From: Diaphorobacter sp. HDW4A
GTDB lineage: Bacteria; Pseudomonadota; Gammaproteobacteria; Burkholderiales; Burkholderiaceae_C
Length of the DNA: 64,000 nt
Reading direction: 5' to 3'
Assembly: GCF_011305995.1 (NCBI RefSeq)
Contig: NZ_CP049910.1
Coordinates: 4,278,001 to 4,342,000, forward strand
Shown here: piece by piece, positions 17,140-26,089 of the stretch
Layout: each line of letters starts with the position of its first letter
How positions within the stretch are numbered: position 1 is the first letter of the stretch
The notes under the pieces: model-generated
What the model was told of the DNA's origin: nothing
What the model saw: only the letters and a program-made list of their open reading frames with translations
Databases searched by the model: none
Position numbers and translations under genes: made by a program

Positions 17140-17892
17140 ATGCAAGGGTTTCCAAGACTGACTTCTGGTCACGCACTTTTTCTGGATTTCGACGGCACGC
17201 TGGTAGACATCGCACCTCAGCCGGATGCAGTGTGGGTGGAGGAAGGCGTCATCCCTGCACTGCAAACGCTCAGCACCTTATTGCAAGGCGCGCTCGCCAT
17301 CGTCACCGGGCGTGCGCTGTCCGATATCGATCACTACCTCGCGCCGCTGCAACTCAACGTGGCGAGTGAGCATGGCGCACGCATCCGTGTTGTGACAGGC
17401 GATGACGGCACCACTCAGAACAGCATCCAAGTCACCGCACCTGCGCATCTCGAAACGGCAATACAACGGCTCAAAGCTGCGCTGCAGCAATACCCGAGCC
17501 TGCTTTTGGAAACCAAGACCTCGGGCCTCGCACTCCACTACCGCAACGCGCCAGCGCTTGAGCCCACCTGCTCAAAACTGATGGACGAGATCGCAAACGA
17601 TATGCCCGGCATGGAGATGCTGCGCGGCAAGTGCGTGCTCGAACTCAAGCCTATGGGGCCAAGCAAAGGACGCGCCGTGCAGACCTTCATGCAACGGCCC
17701 GCCTTCGCAGGCCGCACGCCGGTCTTCGTTGGCGACGATGTCACAGATGAATCCGCCTTCATGGCCGTGCAATCGATGGGCGGGCTGGGCATCAAGGTGG
17801 GACAACAGGGAGCGAGCGTTGCAACTGCAAGGTGCGATTCAGCACAGGACGTGCGGGCATGGTTGCAGCAGTCCGCTTCAGGAACTTCATGA
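17140..17892 (+). CDS. otsB: trehalose-6-phosphate phosphatase
   Basis: Dephosphorylates trehalose-6-phosphate. 250-aa HAD-superfamily enzyme with motif I D16-F-D18-G-T, the conserved K in G-P-S-K-G-R, and motif IV G-D-D-V-T-D-E. An in-frame TTG at 17122 is less likely than this ATG, which follows TTAAGG at a reasonable distance. It is the first gene of a three-gene set: the stop overlaps the GH15 start (ATGA), and GH15 overlaps otsA, so all three are probably translated together. Confidence 0.94.
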   Translation: MQGFPRLTSGHALFLDFDGTLVDIAPQPDAVWVEEGVIPALQTLSTLLQGALAIVTGRALSDIDHYLAPLQLNVASEHGARIRVVTGDDGTTQNSIQVTAPAHLETAIQRLKAALQQYPSLLLETKTSGLALHYRNAPALEPTCSKLMDEIANDMPGMEMLRGKCVLELKPMGPSKGRAVQTFMQRPAFAGRTPVFVGDDVTDESAFMAVQSMGGLGIKVGQQGASVATARCDSAQDVRAWLQQSASGTS

Positions 17893-19721
17893 TGACGACC
17901 ACGGACACCAGCACGAACACCGCACGCTTCGGCACACCGGCCCAGCCCTCATTGAATCTGGGGGTGATCGGCAACTGCTCGATCAGTGCGCTGGTCGACA
18001 GCCAGGGCGACATCGTCTGGAGCTGCCTGCCGCGTTTCGATGGCGACCCCGTGTTCAACGCGCTGCTACAGCCCGGCGAAGCGGGCAGCCGTTTCGCCGT
18101 TGAACTTGAAGACCTCGTGAGCACGCGCCAGTCCTACGAACCCAACACCGCAGTCCTGCGCACCATACTCACCGACCGCAGCGGCAACAGCATCGAGATC
18201 ACCGATTTCGCACCGCGCTTTCACTCGCGCTCGCGACTCTTTCGCCCGGTCACGCTGGTGCGCAAGGTGCGCCCGCTGCATGGTGCGCCGCGCATCCGCG
18301 TGCGGCTCAAGCTCGCCTTCGATTGGGGAAAAACAGAGCCCATCGTCACGCGTGGCAGCAACCATGTGCGCTATGTCGGCACGCAAATGACGTTGCGTCT
18401 GAATACCGACGCGCCCGTGTCCTATGTGCTTGAGGAACAGCCATTTCTGCTCTCGAAGACGCAGCACTTTCTGCTGGGGGCAGACGAATCGCTGTCCACC
18501 GGCATTGCAGACACGGCGCTGCAGTTCGAGCGCGAAACCATCGCCTATTGGCGCAAGTGGAGCCAGGGTCTGTCGATTCCTCTCGAGTGGCAGGACGCGG
18601 TGATCCGCTCGGCCATCACGCTCAAGCTCTCGCTCTACGAAGAGACCGGTGCCATCGTCGCCGCGATGACCACGAGCATCCCTGAATCGCCACACAGTGG
18701 CCGCAACTGGGACTACCGCTACTGCTGGCTGCGCGATGCGTTCTTCGTGGTGCGCGCGCTCAACAGTCTCTCGGAAACCGGCACGATGGAGGACTATCTT
18801 CGCTGGCTCTCCAACGTGGTGATCGAGGCGACCACTGGTCACATTCAACCGCTCTACGGCATCGGCCTCGAAAGCCAGTTGCCCGAGTCCACGATGGACC
18901 ATTTCGCGGGCTACCGGGAGATGGGGCCGGTGCGCGTGGGCAATCAGGCGGCTGAGCATTTTCAGCACGATGTGTACGGCAACATCGTGCTCGGCGCGGC
19001 GCAAGCCTTTCATGATCGGCGCCTTCTGCATCCGGCCGGCGCGGCGGAGTTCCGCTACCTCGAGCGCATCGGCGAGCATGCCGTGCGCGTCTATGGCACG
19101 CCCGATGCGGGCATGTGGGAGCTGCGCACCCGCGCACGGGTACATACATCATCGGCACTGATGAGCTGGGCCGCCTGCGACCGGCTCGCCAAGATCGCCG
19201 AGCATCTGGGTTTCGCCGAGCGCGTGCATTACTGGAGCGCGCATGCTGGCCGGATGCGCGATGAGATCTTGGAGCGATCATGGAACCCGACGCGCAAGGC
19301 GTTCGCGGAGAGCTTCGGCGGCAGAGAGCTCGATGCAAGCGTGCTGCTGATGAGCGAGGTGGGCCTCGTCGATGCGAGCGACCCGCGCTTCGTGAGCACG
19401 GTGGACGCCATGGAGGCGAGCCTCTGCGACGGCCCGTTCATGCGCCGCTATGAGGCCGCCGATGACTTCGGCAAGCCCGAGACCTCGTTCAACATCTGCA
19501 CGTTCTGGCGCATCGATGCGCTCGCCCGCATCGGTCGCACGGAGCAGGCGCGCGAGATATTCGAGGCCATGCTGGCCGCGCGCAATCCGCTCGGCCTGCT
19601 GTCAGAAGACACGCATTCCGAGACGCGCGAGATGTGGGGCAACTTTCCCCAGACCTATTCGATGGTGGGCGTGATCAACGCCGCCATCGCCCTGTCCAAG
19701 CCCTGGAGGAGCGTGATCTGA
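17889..19721 (+). CDS. glycoside hydrolase family 15 protein (glucoamylase/trehalase type)
   Basis: 610 aa. The N-terminal beta-sandwich domain (about 15-230) opens with G-V-I-G-N-C-S-I-S-A-L-V, typical of bacterial GH15 proteins. The (alpha/alpha)6 catalytic domain has R-N-W-D-Y-R-Y-C-W-L-R-D, and near the C-terminus S-E-T-R-E-M-W-G-N-F-P-Q-T-Y, where the general acid and base are expected. Some family members hydrolyse trehalose and others alpha-glucans. Set between otsB and otsA, it is likely to turn over trehalose or a related glucan (inference). No signal peptide. A second ATG three bases downstream is equally possible. Confidence 0.92.
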   Translation: MMTTTDTSTNTARFGTPAQPSLNLGVIGNCSISALVDSQGDIVWSCLPRFDGDPVFNALLQPGEAGSRFAVELEDLVSTRQSYEPNTAVLRTILTDRSGNSIEITDFAPRFHSRSRLFRPVTLVRKVRPLHGAPRIRVRLKLAFDWGKTEPIVTRGSNHVRYVGTQMTLRLNTDAPVSYVLEEQPFLLSKTQHFLLGADESLSTGIADTALQFERETIAYWRKWSQGLSIPLEWQDAVIRSAITLKLSLYEETGAIVAAMTTSIPESPHSGRNWDYRYCWLRDAFFVVRALNSLSETGTMEDYLRWLSNVVIEATTGHIQPLYGIGLESQLPESTMDHFAGYREMGPVRVGNQAAEHFQHDVYGNIVLGAAQAFHDRRLLHPAGAAEFRYLERIGEHAVRVYGTPDAGMWELRTRARVHTSSALMSWAACDRLAKIAEHLGFAERVHYWSAHAGRMRDEILERSWNPTRKAFAESFGGRELDASVLLMSEVGLVDASDPRFVSTVDAMEASLCDGPFMRRYEAADDFGKPETSFNICTFWRIDALARIGRTEQAREIFEAMLAARNPLGLLSEDTHSETREMWGNFPQTYSMVGVINAAIALSKPWRSVI

Positions 19722-21115
19722 TGGGCCGACTCGTGGTCGTATCCAACCGCCTTGCAGACCCGCGTAAACCGGCAGCGGGAGGCTTGGCCGTAGCCCTCGG
19801 CGAATCGCTGCAGCGCACGGGCGGGCTGTGGTTTGGCTGGAGCGGCAATATCATCGACGAGCCCGGCGATGGCGAAAGCCGCCTGCACACGCGCAGCTCG
19901 GGCAAGGTGACGCTGGCCACAGTCGATCTGAATCGCAGCGACTACGAGTCCTACTACGAAGGCTACGCCAACAGTGTGCTGTGGCCGGTGTTTCATTACA
20001 GGCTCGATCTCGCGAACTTCAACACCCGCTACCTCGCCGGATATCGTCGCGTGAACCAGCTCTTCGCGCGCAAGCTCAAACCGCTCTTGCGCGACGACGA
20101 CATCATCTGGGTGCACGACTACCACCTCATCCCGCTAGCGGCCGAACTGCGCGCGCTAGGCTGCACGCAGCGCATTGGCTTCTTCCTGCACGTTCCACTG
20201 CCACCCTCGCTGCTGCTGGCCGCCATTCCGCAGCATGAATGGCTGATGCGCTCGCTGTTTTCCTACGACCTCGTCGGGCTGCAGAGCGAGGCAGACGTTG
20301 CACACTGCATCCGCTACATGACTACTGAATCGCAGGCGGTGTTGAAGGACGATCAGCGGCTCGAGGGTTTTGGTGCGAGCGTGCAGGTGAAGGCATTTCC
20401 CATCGGCATCGATGTCGAGGAGTTCCGGCATCTGGGCCAATCGCAGGATGCGGTAGACACTTTCGAGCGGGTACGCAGCGAATACTCGCGCCGCCAACTG
20501 CTGCTGGGCATCGACCGGCTCGACTACTCCAAGGGCATACCGCAGCGCGTGCGCGCGTTTCGCGAGCTGCTTGAGCGCTATCCCGACAACGAGCACAGCG
20601 CCACACTGCTGATGATCGCCTCGCCGAGCCGCGATGCCGTCAATGCCTACGCCGATCTGCGACAAGAGCTCGAGGGCCTGTGCGGCGCAATCAACGGCGA
20701 CTTCGGCGATCTCGACTGGATGCCCGTGCGTTACATCCACCGCACCGTTGCGCGCAAACGCGTTCCAGGGCTGTGCCGCGCATCGCGCGTAGGGCTCGTC
20801 ACACCGCTGCGCGACGGCATGAATCTGGTCGCCAAGGAGTACGTGGTGGCGCAGGACCCGGACGACCCCGGTGTGCTCGTGCTCTCGCGCTTTGCCGGTG
20901 CGGCGGAGCAACTCAAGGATGCGCTGCTGGTCAACCCCTACGACACCGAGGGCATGGCCGAGTGCATACAGAATGCCCTGCACATGCCGCTTCCCGAGCG
21001 CCAACGCAGGCACCGCGCGCTGCTGGAAAACATCACGCGCTACGACATCCACTGGTGGCGCGAATCGTTCCTGCAGACGCTTCAATCCTTATCGACGAGC
21101 GCCAGCGCAGCATAG
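19721..21115 (+). CDS. otsA: alpha,alpha-trehalose-phosphate synthase
   Basis: Makes trehalose-6-phosphate from UDP-glucose and glucose-6-phosphate; 464-aa GT20 enzyme. Visible signatures: V-V-S-N-R-L-A at the N-terminus, G-G-L-A-V-A-L glycine loop, [17 protein letters not shown] (phosphate-binding Arg and Lys), and D-G-M-N-L-V-A-K-E. The start overlaps the GH15 stop by one base (TGATG) with CTGGAGGA upstream. The last 34 bp overlap the convergent ROK kinase gene. An osmotic- or stress-protection role is standard for OtsAB. Confidence 0.96.
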   Translation: MGRLVVVSNRLADPRKPAAGGLAVALGESLQRTGGLWFGWSGNIIDEPGDGESRLHTRSSGKVTLATVDLNRSDYESYYEGYANSVLWPVFHYRLDLANFNTRYLAGYRRVNQLFARKLKPLLRDDDIIWVHDYHLIPLAAELRALGCTQRIGFFLHVPLPPSLLLAAIPQHEWLMRSLFSYDLVGLQSEADVAHCIRYMTTESQAVLKDDQRLEGFGASVQVKAFPIGIDVEEFRHLGQSQDAVDTFERVRSEYSRRQLLLGIDRLDYSKGIPQRVRAFRELLERYPDNEHSATLLMIASPSRDAVNAYADLRQELEGLCGAINGDFGDLDWMPVRYIHRTVARKRVPGLCRASRVGLVTPLRDGMNLVAKEYVVAQDPDDPGVLVLSRFAGAAEQLKDALLVNPYDTEGMAECIQNALHMPLPERQRRHRALLENITRYDIHWWRESFLQTLQSLSTSASAA

Positions 21116-22035
21116 TCACCTACCTTGTCGGCCAGCCCCGCGACGCACAATTCCACCCCTTGTGTGAGCGCCGGAAAATGCCGCTGCACCTCGCGCTCGA
21201 GTTGCGGCAGCAACAGCCCCGCGTGGTGAAGAAACACCGATCCGCCGAGGCTGATGCGCTGCAAATCAAGCGTGGCGATCAGGTTGTAGAGCATGCGGCC
21301 CATGACTTCGCAGAGCTGCTGCACGGTGCGTACAGCCCGCACGTCGCCTTGCGTTGCGGCGGTCATCAGTCGCTCGGCATCAGTGCCAATGCGCCCTTCG
21401 AGCGAGCCTCCTGCGATCATGGATTCCACATCGCCCCGGTTGCCGCAGCCGCAGAGCGCGGCCGCATCCCCATCGACCACAAAGCTGTGCCCCGCGTGAC
21501 CCGCGTTGCCGTTCTTGCCGCGCAGCACATGACCATCGACGCACAGTCCCGCACCCACGCCAGTGCTCCAGGTGACATAGGCGCAGTTTTCAGAACCGCG
21601 CAGTGCGCCCCAGCGCCGCTCTGCGACCAGTGCGGCGACGGCGTCGTTGGCGATGCGCACCGTGCCGAGTGCCTGTACTAGCGGCTCCTCGAGCGGTATG
21701 CGCGTCCACTCGTTACCTATGTCGCGCGGCGCACCGGCCAGGCCGCCGCAGATGTTGGGATTGGCCACCTCGATGCGGCCATCGACGAGCACGAACGGCC
21801 CGCAGGACGACACCCCCGTCGCAGTAATGTCCGCACGCGCGCACCCCACCTGCGCGCAGGCCGCATCGATGAGCGCGAGCACCTGCCGCGCCAATGCATC
21901 GACTGCGCCGGTCTTGACCGTGGGCTCGGCCACGCGCACCGCCATCGGAGCAGGTCGATCACTGCCGCTCGCATCTCGCACCAGACTCACGGCGACCTTG
22001 GTGCCGCCAATATCCACACAAGCTTTCATGCTCAT
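21082..22035 (-). CDS. ROK family sugar kinase (fructokinase/GlcNAc kinase-like)
   Basis: 317-aa cytosolic kinase. The N-terminal phosphate loop V-D-I-G-G-T-K (6-12) and sugar-site motifs N-D-A, G-A-G and G-H-A-G-H are present. The ROK zinc motif is altered: C-G-C-G-N-R-G-D-V-E has Asp where the third Cys of CxCGxxGCxE is expected. The start is taken at M-S-M-K-A-C-V; an upstream extension to 22104 adds an unlikely N-terminus. It is convergent with otsA and could phosphorylate glucose released from trehalose by the GH15 enzyme (inference). Confidence 0.88.
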   Translation of the reverse strand: MSMKACVDIGGTKVAVSLVRDASGSDRPAPMAVRVAEPTVKTGAVDALARQVLALIDAACAQVGCARADITATGVSSCGPFVLVDGRIEVANPNICGGLAGAPRDIGNEWTRIPLEEPLVQALGTVRIANDAVAALVAERRWGALRGSENCAYVTWSTGVGAGLCVDGHVLRGKNGNAGHAGHSFVVDGDAAALCGCGNRGDVESMIAGGSLEGRIGTDAERLMTAATQGDVRAVRTVQQLCEVMGRMLYNLIATLDLQRISLGGSVFLHHAGLLLPQLEREVQRHFPALTQGVELCVAGLADKVGDYAALALVDKD

Positions 22036-22125
22036 CCCAATCGTCTCGGAGATGCCCCATCTTGCCGCATGCGGATGTCGCGCACTGTAGGAGATGGCGG
22101 GCAATGCGTCCTTCAGACCCGTACG

Positions 22126-23268
22126 TCAGGCCAGCGCGCCGGGCTTCTCCCCGCGCTCGTAGACCACATGCGCACGCCCGACGATCAGGGGATCAAGCTT
22201 GCCCACCAGCTCCATGTCGCGGCGCGCGTAGGACAGCTTGTGCAGCACATAGCGCAGCGCATTGAGTCGCGCGCGTTTCTTGCAGTCGCTCTTGATCACC
22301 GTCCACGGAGAATCGGCCGTATCGGTCTCGAAGAACATTGCTTCCTTGGCGCGGGTGTAGTCGTCCCATTTATCGAGCGAGGCCATGTCGATGGGGCTCA
22401 GCTTCCACTGCTTGAGCGGATGCGCCTGGCGCTCCTTGAAGCGGCGGCGTTGCTCCTCGCGGCTCACGCTGAACCAGAACTTGATGAGATGCACGCCGCT
22501 GCGCACCAAGTGGCGCTCGAACTCCGGCGCCTGGCGCATGAACTCCGAATATTCTTCAGACGAGCAGAAGCCCATCACGCGCTCCACACCCGAGCGGTTG
22601 TACCAGCTGCGGTCGAGCAACACGATTTCGCCGCGCGTCGGCAGATGCTGCACATAGCGCTGAAAATACCACTGCCCCTGTTCGGTAGGCGAGGGTTTCT
22701 CGAGCGCCACCACACGCGCGCCGCGCGGATTCAGGTGCTCCATGAAGCGCTTGATCGTGCCGCCCTTGCCAGCGGCGTCACGCCCTTCGAAGACGATGAC
22801 CACGCGTTGCCCCGTCTCCTTCACCCAGGCCTGCAGCTTGAGCAGTTCCACCTGCAGGCGGAACTTCTCGCGCTCGTAGGCCGAGCGGCGCATGAGATGG
22901 CGATACGGATACGCGCCCTCACGCCAGCCCGGTGCCAGTTCCTCGTCGGGATTGCTGTCATCGCCCGCCGCCTTGCCGCTTCTGCCCCAGAGTGCCTGAC
23001 GCAGTGCGCGGCGATCATCTTCCGATGCGCCATCGAGCAGCGCACGCAACGCGGCGGCGCGCTCGTCAGTCGGCGTGTCGCCTTCGACGAGGCCGCGCGC
23101 CACCTCTGTGAACTCGGTCTGCCTGCCGCTCGCCGCCTCGCGGGCCACATGGCGCGCAAGCGCCTCGGGCTCCATCGAGGGAGCGATGTCGCCGCTCGAA
23201 ACGGCACGCGCTCGGCGACTTTGGAGGGAAGGCGAATTGGATGTGGAAGGCTTTGTGCGGCTGGCCAT
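22126..23268 (-). CDS. ppk2: polyphosphate kinase 2 family protein
   Basis: 380 aa. The PPK2 domain (about 115-370) has Walker A G-R-D-A-A-G-K-G-G-T (162-171), followed by the lid and Walker B segment L-L-D-R-S-W-Y-N-R-S-G. Such enzymes phosphorylate NDP or NMP using polyphosphate. A ~115-residue N-terminal extension, low-complexity then helical and acidic, precedes the core and is longer than in minimal PPK2s. The start with AAAGGA 7 bases upstream is well placed; an earlier ATG at 23289 is not supported. The ROK kinase gene follows after 90 bp. Confidence 0.93.
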   Translation of the reverse strand: MASRTKPSTSNSPSLQSRRARAVSSGDIAPSMEPEALARHVAREAASGRQTEFTEVARGLVEGDTPTDERAAALRALLDGASEDDRRALRQALWGRSGKAAGDDSNPDEELAPGWREGAYPYRHLMRRSAYEREKFRLQVELLKLQAWVKETGQRVVIVFEGRDAAGKGGTIKRFMEHLNPRGARVVALEKPSPTEQGQWYFQRYVQHLPTRGEIVLLDRSWYNRSGVERVMGFCSSEEYSEFMRQAPEFERHLVRSGVHLIKFWFSVSREEQRRRFKERQAHPLKQWKLSPIDMASLDKWDDYTRAKEAMFFETDTADSPWTVIKSDCKKRARLNALRYVLHKLSYARRDMELVGKLDPLIVGRAHVVYERGEKPGALA

Positions 23269-23364
23269 GGGAGATCCTTTCAAGTGCAAAGCCTTTCACT
23301 CTGCTACTTCGACAATCCCGACCGATTGAGATACCGCAATGGCCATTGGCAGCAAGTCTGCGGC

Positions 23365-23492
23365 ACCTGAAACTGGCACGCCCCAAGCGAGGGCAGCCAA
23401 GCAAGGGCAGCCAAGCAGCAAGTACTGCGCCCCCTGCCCGCGTTGCGCAGCAATGCGAGAGCGGGGGAAGGCGCGAAGCGCCTCAGGGGGAC
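23365..23492 (-). repeat. stop-abutting dispersed repeat, copy 3
   Basis: Read from the DUF2905 stop codon it starts within 2 nt: CCCCCTGAGGCGCTTCGCG, then CCTTCCCCC, and continues to the same far segment (CTCGCTTGGGGCGTGCC on the minus strand) seen in copy 1. It separates the DUF2905 gene from the start of ppk2. Confidence 0.7.
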
Positions 23493-23687
23493 TCAGATAT
23501 ACCGCGCAATCAGACTCAGCAATCCGCTGAGCACCAGTGTGCTTGCGAGCGGAATGAACCAGTCACGCCCGAACAGACGGAAATGGAAATCCCCCGGCAA
23601 CCGCCCAAGGCCGAGCTTGCGCAGCCACGGCGCGATGCCGTTGATGAGGATGAGCGCCAGAAAGACGACGACGACCCAGCGAATCAT
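23493..23687 (-). CDS. DUF2905 family membrane protein
   Basis: 64-aa inner-membrane protein with two hydrophobic helices (about 3-20 and 46-62) separated by the family signature L-G-R-L-P-G-D-F-H-F. Function unknown. It begins 12 bp after the MidA-like gene ends, on the same strand, so it is likely co-transcribed. The stop codon abuts the dispersed repeat. Confidence 0.85.
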   Translation of the reverse strand: MIRWVVVVFLALILINGIAPWLRKLGLGRLPGDFHFRLFGRDWFIPLASTLVLSGLLSLIARYI

Positions 23688-23699
23688 GACAAAACAGCC

Positions 23700-24815
23700 T
23701 CAGAGCCTGTGCGTGCGGTCCCCGTGCGAGAAACCCATGGGAATCCATGGCTCGCCAGCGCCCAGCATGATGACCTTGAACAACTCGCCCATCTCGTGCT
23801 CCATCACGAGCTTGGCGGCCTGCGAGCGCTGCTTTTGCTCGCGCGTTTCCATCTCTTTGGCGATGCCGCAGTTGAGCAGAAAGTGCGCCTGATTGGTGTA
23901 GCCAAGCACCTGCAGACCGGCATCCTGCGCGGCCAGCGCCGTGCCGGTGAAGTTCACGTGCGCGGTGATGTCCTTGAGGCCGACGTCAACGAGCGGATCG
24001 AAATCCACCTGATGCGCGCGATGGCATACCAGTGTGCCCATGTGGCGCTGCGGATGGAAGAACTCCGTCTCGGGAAAACCGTAGTCGATGAAGATCGCTA
24101 CGCCGCGCTTCAATCGATCACCGATGGTGCGGATGAAGGCCTCGCCCTGTGGCTGCAGTTCGGTCAGATAGTCCTGCGGACCCGACACGTCGGCGGGTGG
24201 ACGCAACTCGGTGGCGCGGTCGCTCCATGCAAAACTGCCGTCTTCTGCGATGACCACGCCGCGCTCGTTCCACACGCCGTCCTGCTCGCCACCCTTGCGA
24301 AAGACCAGCTTGACGGGCATGGCGTCCAGCACCTCGTTGCCGACGATCACGCCGTGGATGGCGTCGGGCAACTGGTCTGCCCAGACGACCTGATCGGCGA
24401 ACGGCGCAAGCGTCTGCTGCTGGCGCGCGCGCAAGCTGCCCGAAAGATCAACGATGGTATAGCGCTTGATGCGACTGCCCAGCGCCTCGAGCAGCTGCTT
24501 GGCCAACGCGCCCGTGCCCGCGCCGAATTCCCAGACCTCGTTCGTGTCCGAGGCATCCAGCGCCTCGCGCACCTGCTGCGCCAGCGCCCAGCCGAACAGC
24601 GGCGAAAGCTCGGGCGCGGTCACGAAGTCACTGCCCGACTGCGGCATGGTGCCGAACTTGGGCACGCCGTTGGCGTAATAGCCGAGGCCGGGCGTGTACA
24701 GCGCCAGCTCCATGAAGCGGTCAAACGCCAGCCAGCCACCTGCCGCGCGTATGGCCTCTTCGATGTGCTGCTTGAGCGCCGTCGTTAAACTTGAGGAATC
24801 TATTGATGTGTTCAC
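23700..24815 (-). CDS. SAM-dependent methyltransferase, MidA/NDUFAF7 family
   Basis: 371-aa class I methyltransferase of the DUF185 family. The mitochondrial homologue NDUFAF7 methylates an arginine of complex I; bacterial targets are not settled. Visible: Y-T-P-G-L-G-Y-Y (40-47), the SAM loop E-F-G-A-G-T-G-A-L, V-G-N-E-V-L-D-A-M-P-V, and D-Y-G-F-P near the C-terminal third. It starts at GTG only 18 bp from the divergent SDR start, so the two promoters must overlap the opposing genes or be very compact. Confidence 0.88.
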   Translation of the reverse strand: MNTSIDSSSLTTALKQHIEEAIRAAGGWLAFDRFMELALYTPGLGYYANGVPKFGTMPQSGSDFVTAPELSPLFGWALAQQVREALDASDTNEVWEFGAGTGALAKQLLEALGSRIKRYTIVDLSGSLRARQQQTLAPFADQVVWADQLPDAIHGVIVGNEVLDAMPVKLVFRKGGEQDGVWNERGVVIAEDGSFAWSDRATELRPPADVSGPQDYLTELQPQGEAFIRTIGDRLKRGVAIFIDYGFPETEFFHPQRHMGTLVCHRAHQVDFDPLVDVGLKDITAHVNFTGTALAAQDAGLQVLGYTNQAHFLLNCGIAKEMETREQKQRSQAAKLVMEHEMGELFKVIMLGAGEPWIPMGFSHGDRTHRL

Positions 24816-24833
24816 ACCCCCGATTGTCCCCCA

Positions 24834-25628
24834 ATGCCCCCAACCGCACGATCATCACGACCTCGCACCGTTCTCGTGACTGGCGCCGCCAAGCGCTTGG
24901 GGCGTGAAATCGCGCTCGCACTCGCGAGCGCAGGCTGGCGGGTGGCCGTGCACTACCGTTCCTCCGAGGGCGACGCAATGGACACCGAAGCCCGCTGCGC
25001 CGCGCTTTCGGGCGACAGCGCGCGCTTCGCCGCGAACTTCGACGACGAGGCCGACGTGCGTGCCCTGTTACCGCGCGTGGTGGCGCGGTTCGGCGCGGTG
25101 GACGCGGTGGTCAACAGTGCTGCCCTGTTCGAGCACGACGGCATCGACACCTTCAGCTACGCCACGCTCGGCGAGCATCTGCGCAGCAACACCGGCGCGC
25201 CCATCGTGCTCGCGCAGTGTCTGCATGCGCATCTCAAGCAGCGCACGGAAGCTGGCGAAGAGGATGTGCAGGGCGCCGTCGTGAATCTGCTCGACCAGAA
25301 GCTCTGGAACCAGAACCCCGATTTCCTGAGCTACACGCTATCCAAGGCCGCACTGGAAGCCGCGGGCACCATGCTCTCGCTCGCCCTCGCACCGCTGGTG
25401 CGCGTGGTGGGCGTAGCGCCAGGGCTCACCCTCACCAGCCACATGCTCGAGACCGAAAAGTTCGAGCAACTGCACCGCCTGAGCCCGCTCGGGCGCTCGT
25501 CCACCCCCGTCGATGTGGCGGCCACCGTGCAATTTGCGCTCACCAACCGCTCCATCACCGGCACCACCCTGCTGGTGGACGGCGGCCAGCACCTGATGCG
25601 CTTCGAGCGCGATTTTTCCCTGATGTGA
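24834..25628 (+). CDS. SDR-family oxidoreductase, pteridine reductase (FolM)-like
   Basis: 264-aa short-chain dehydrogenase. The NADP(H) motif T-G-A-A-K-R-L-G-R-E (residues 16-25) has the K-R-x-G pattern typical of FolM/PTR1 pteridine reductases instead of the usual GxxxGxG. N-S-A-A-L-F and catalytic Y-x3-K (Y-T-L-S-K) follow, and the C-terminal V-D-G-G-Q-H is normal. The dihydroneopterin aldolase gene starts 50 bp downstream, which strongly supports a role in reduced-pterin or folate metabolism. Such a pterin could feed the phenylalanine hydroxylase encoded in this window (inference). Confidence 0.85.
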   Translation: MPPTARSSRPRTVLVTGAAKRLGREIALALASAGWRVAVHYRSSEGDAMDTEARCAALSGDSARFAANFDDEADVRALLPRVVARFGAVDAVVNSAALFEHDGIDTFSYATLGEHLRSNTGAPIVLAQCLHAHLKQRTEAGEEDVQGAVVNLLDQKLWNQNPDFLSYTLSKAALEAAGTMLSLALAPLVRVVGVAPGLTLTSHMLETEKFEQLHRLSPLGRSSTPVDVAATVQFALTNRSITGTTLLVDGGQHLMRFERDFSLM

Positions 25629-25677
25629 GCGCCCGCGCGCTGGCATCACCCCTTTTTTCTCTTTTGCTTTTTCAGCC

Positions 25678-26049
25678 ATGCACAACGCCGCTGGTACCCA
25701 GATTCTGACGCTCACAGGTTTGCGCTTCGACGCGAACCTCGGCATCCTTGCCCACGAAAAAACCGCTCCGCAGCCCATCCAGGTGGACGCCGAACTCAAC
25801 CTCGGCACCCAGCCCCTGCGCCCGAGCGATGACGACATCCTGCATGTGCTCGACTATCGCAAGGTCCGCCAGATCATCATCGACGAGTGCCGCTCCGAGC
25901 ATGTGAACCTGCTCGAAAGCCTGATCGGCAAACTCGCCCAGCGCCTGATGCAACTGCCCGGCGTGCTCGGCGTGCGGGTGAAGATCGCCAAGCTGGAGAT
26001 TTTTGACGACTGCGAAGTGGCGATCCGGGTGGAAACGGGACAGTGGTAG
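25678..26049 (+). CDS. folB: dihydroneopterin aldolase
   Basis: 123-aa FolB/FolX-family enzyme that cleaves or epimerises dihydroneopterin in folate synthesis. Typical features: L-T-G-L-R-F-D-A-N-L-G at the N-terminus, a conserved L-D-Y-R-K-V segment in the middle, and V-N-L-L-E-S-L, where the substrate-binding Glu is expected. It follows the FolM-like SDR in the same direction. A FolX-type epimerase cannot be excluded by eye. Confidence 0.88.
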   Translation: MHNAAGTQILTLTGLRFDANLGILAHEKTAPQPIQVDAELNLGTQPLRPSDDDILHVLDYRKVRQIIIDECRSEHVNLLESLIGKLAQRLMQLPGVLGVRVKIAKLEIFDDCEVAIRVETGQW

Positions 26050-26089
26050 GCTCGCAGCAAAATTCATTTGCATCGAGGGAATTTTCCGC

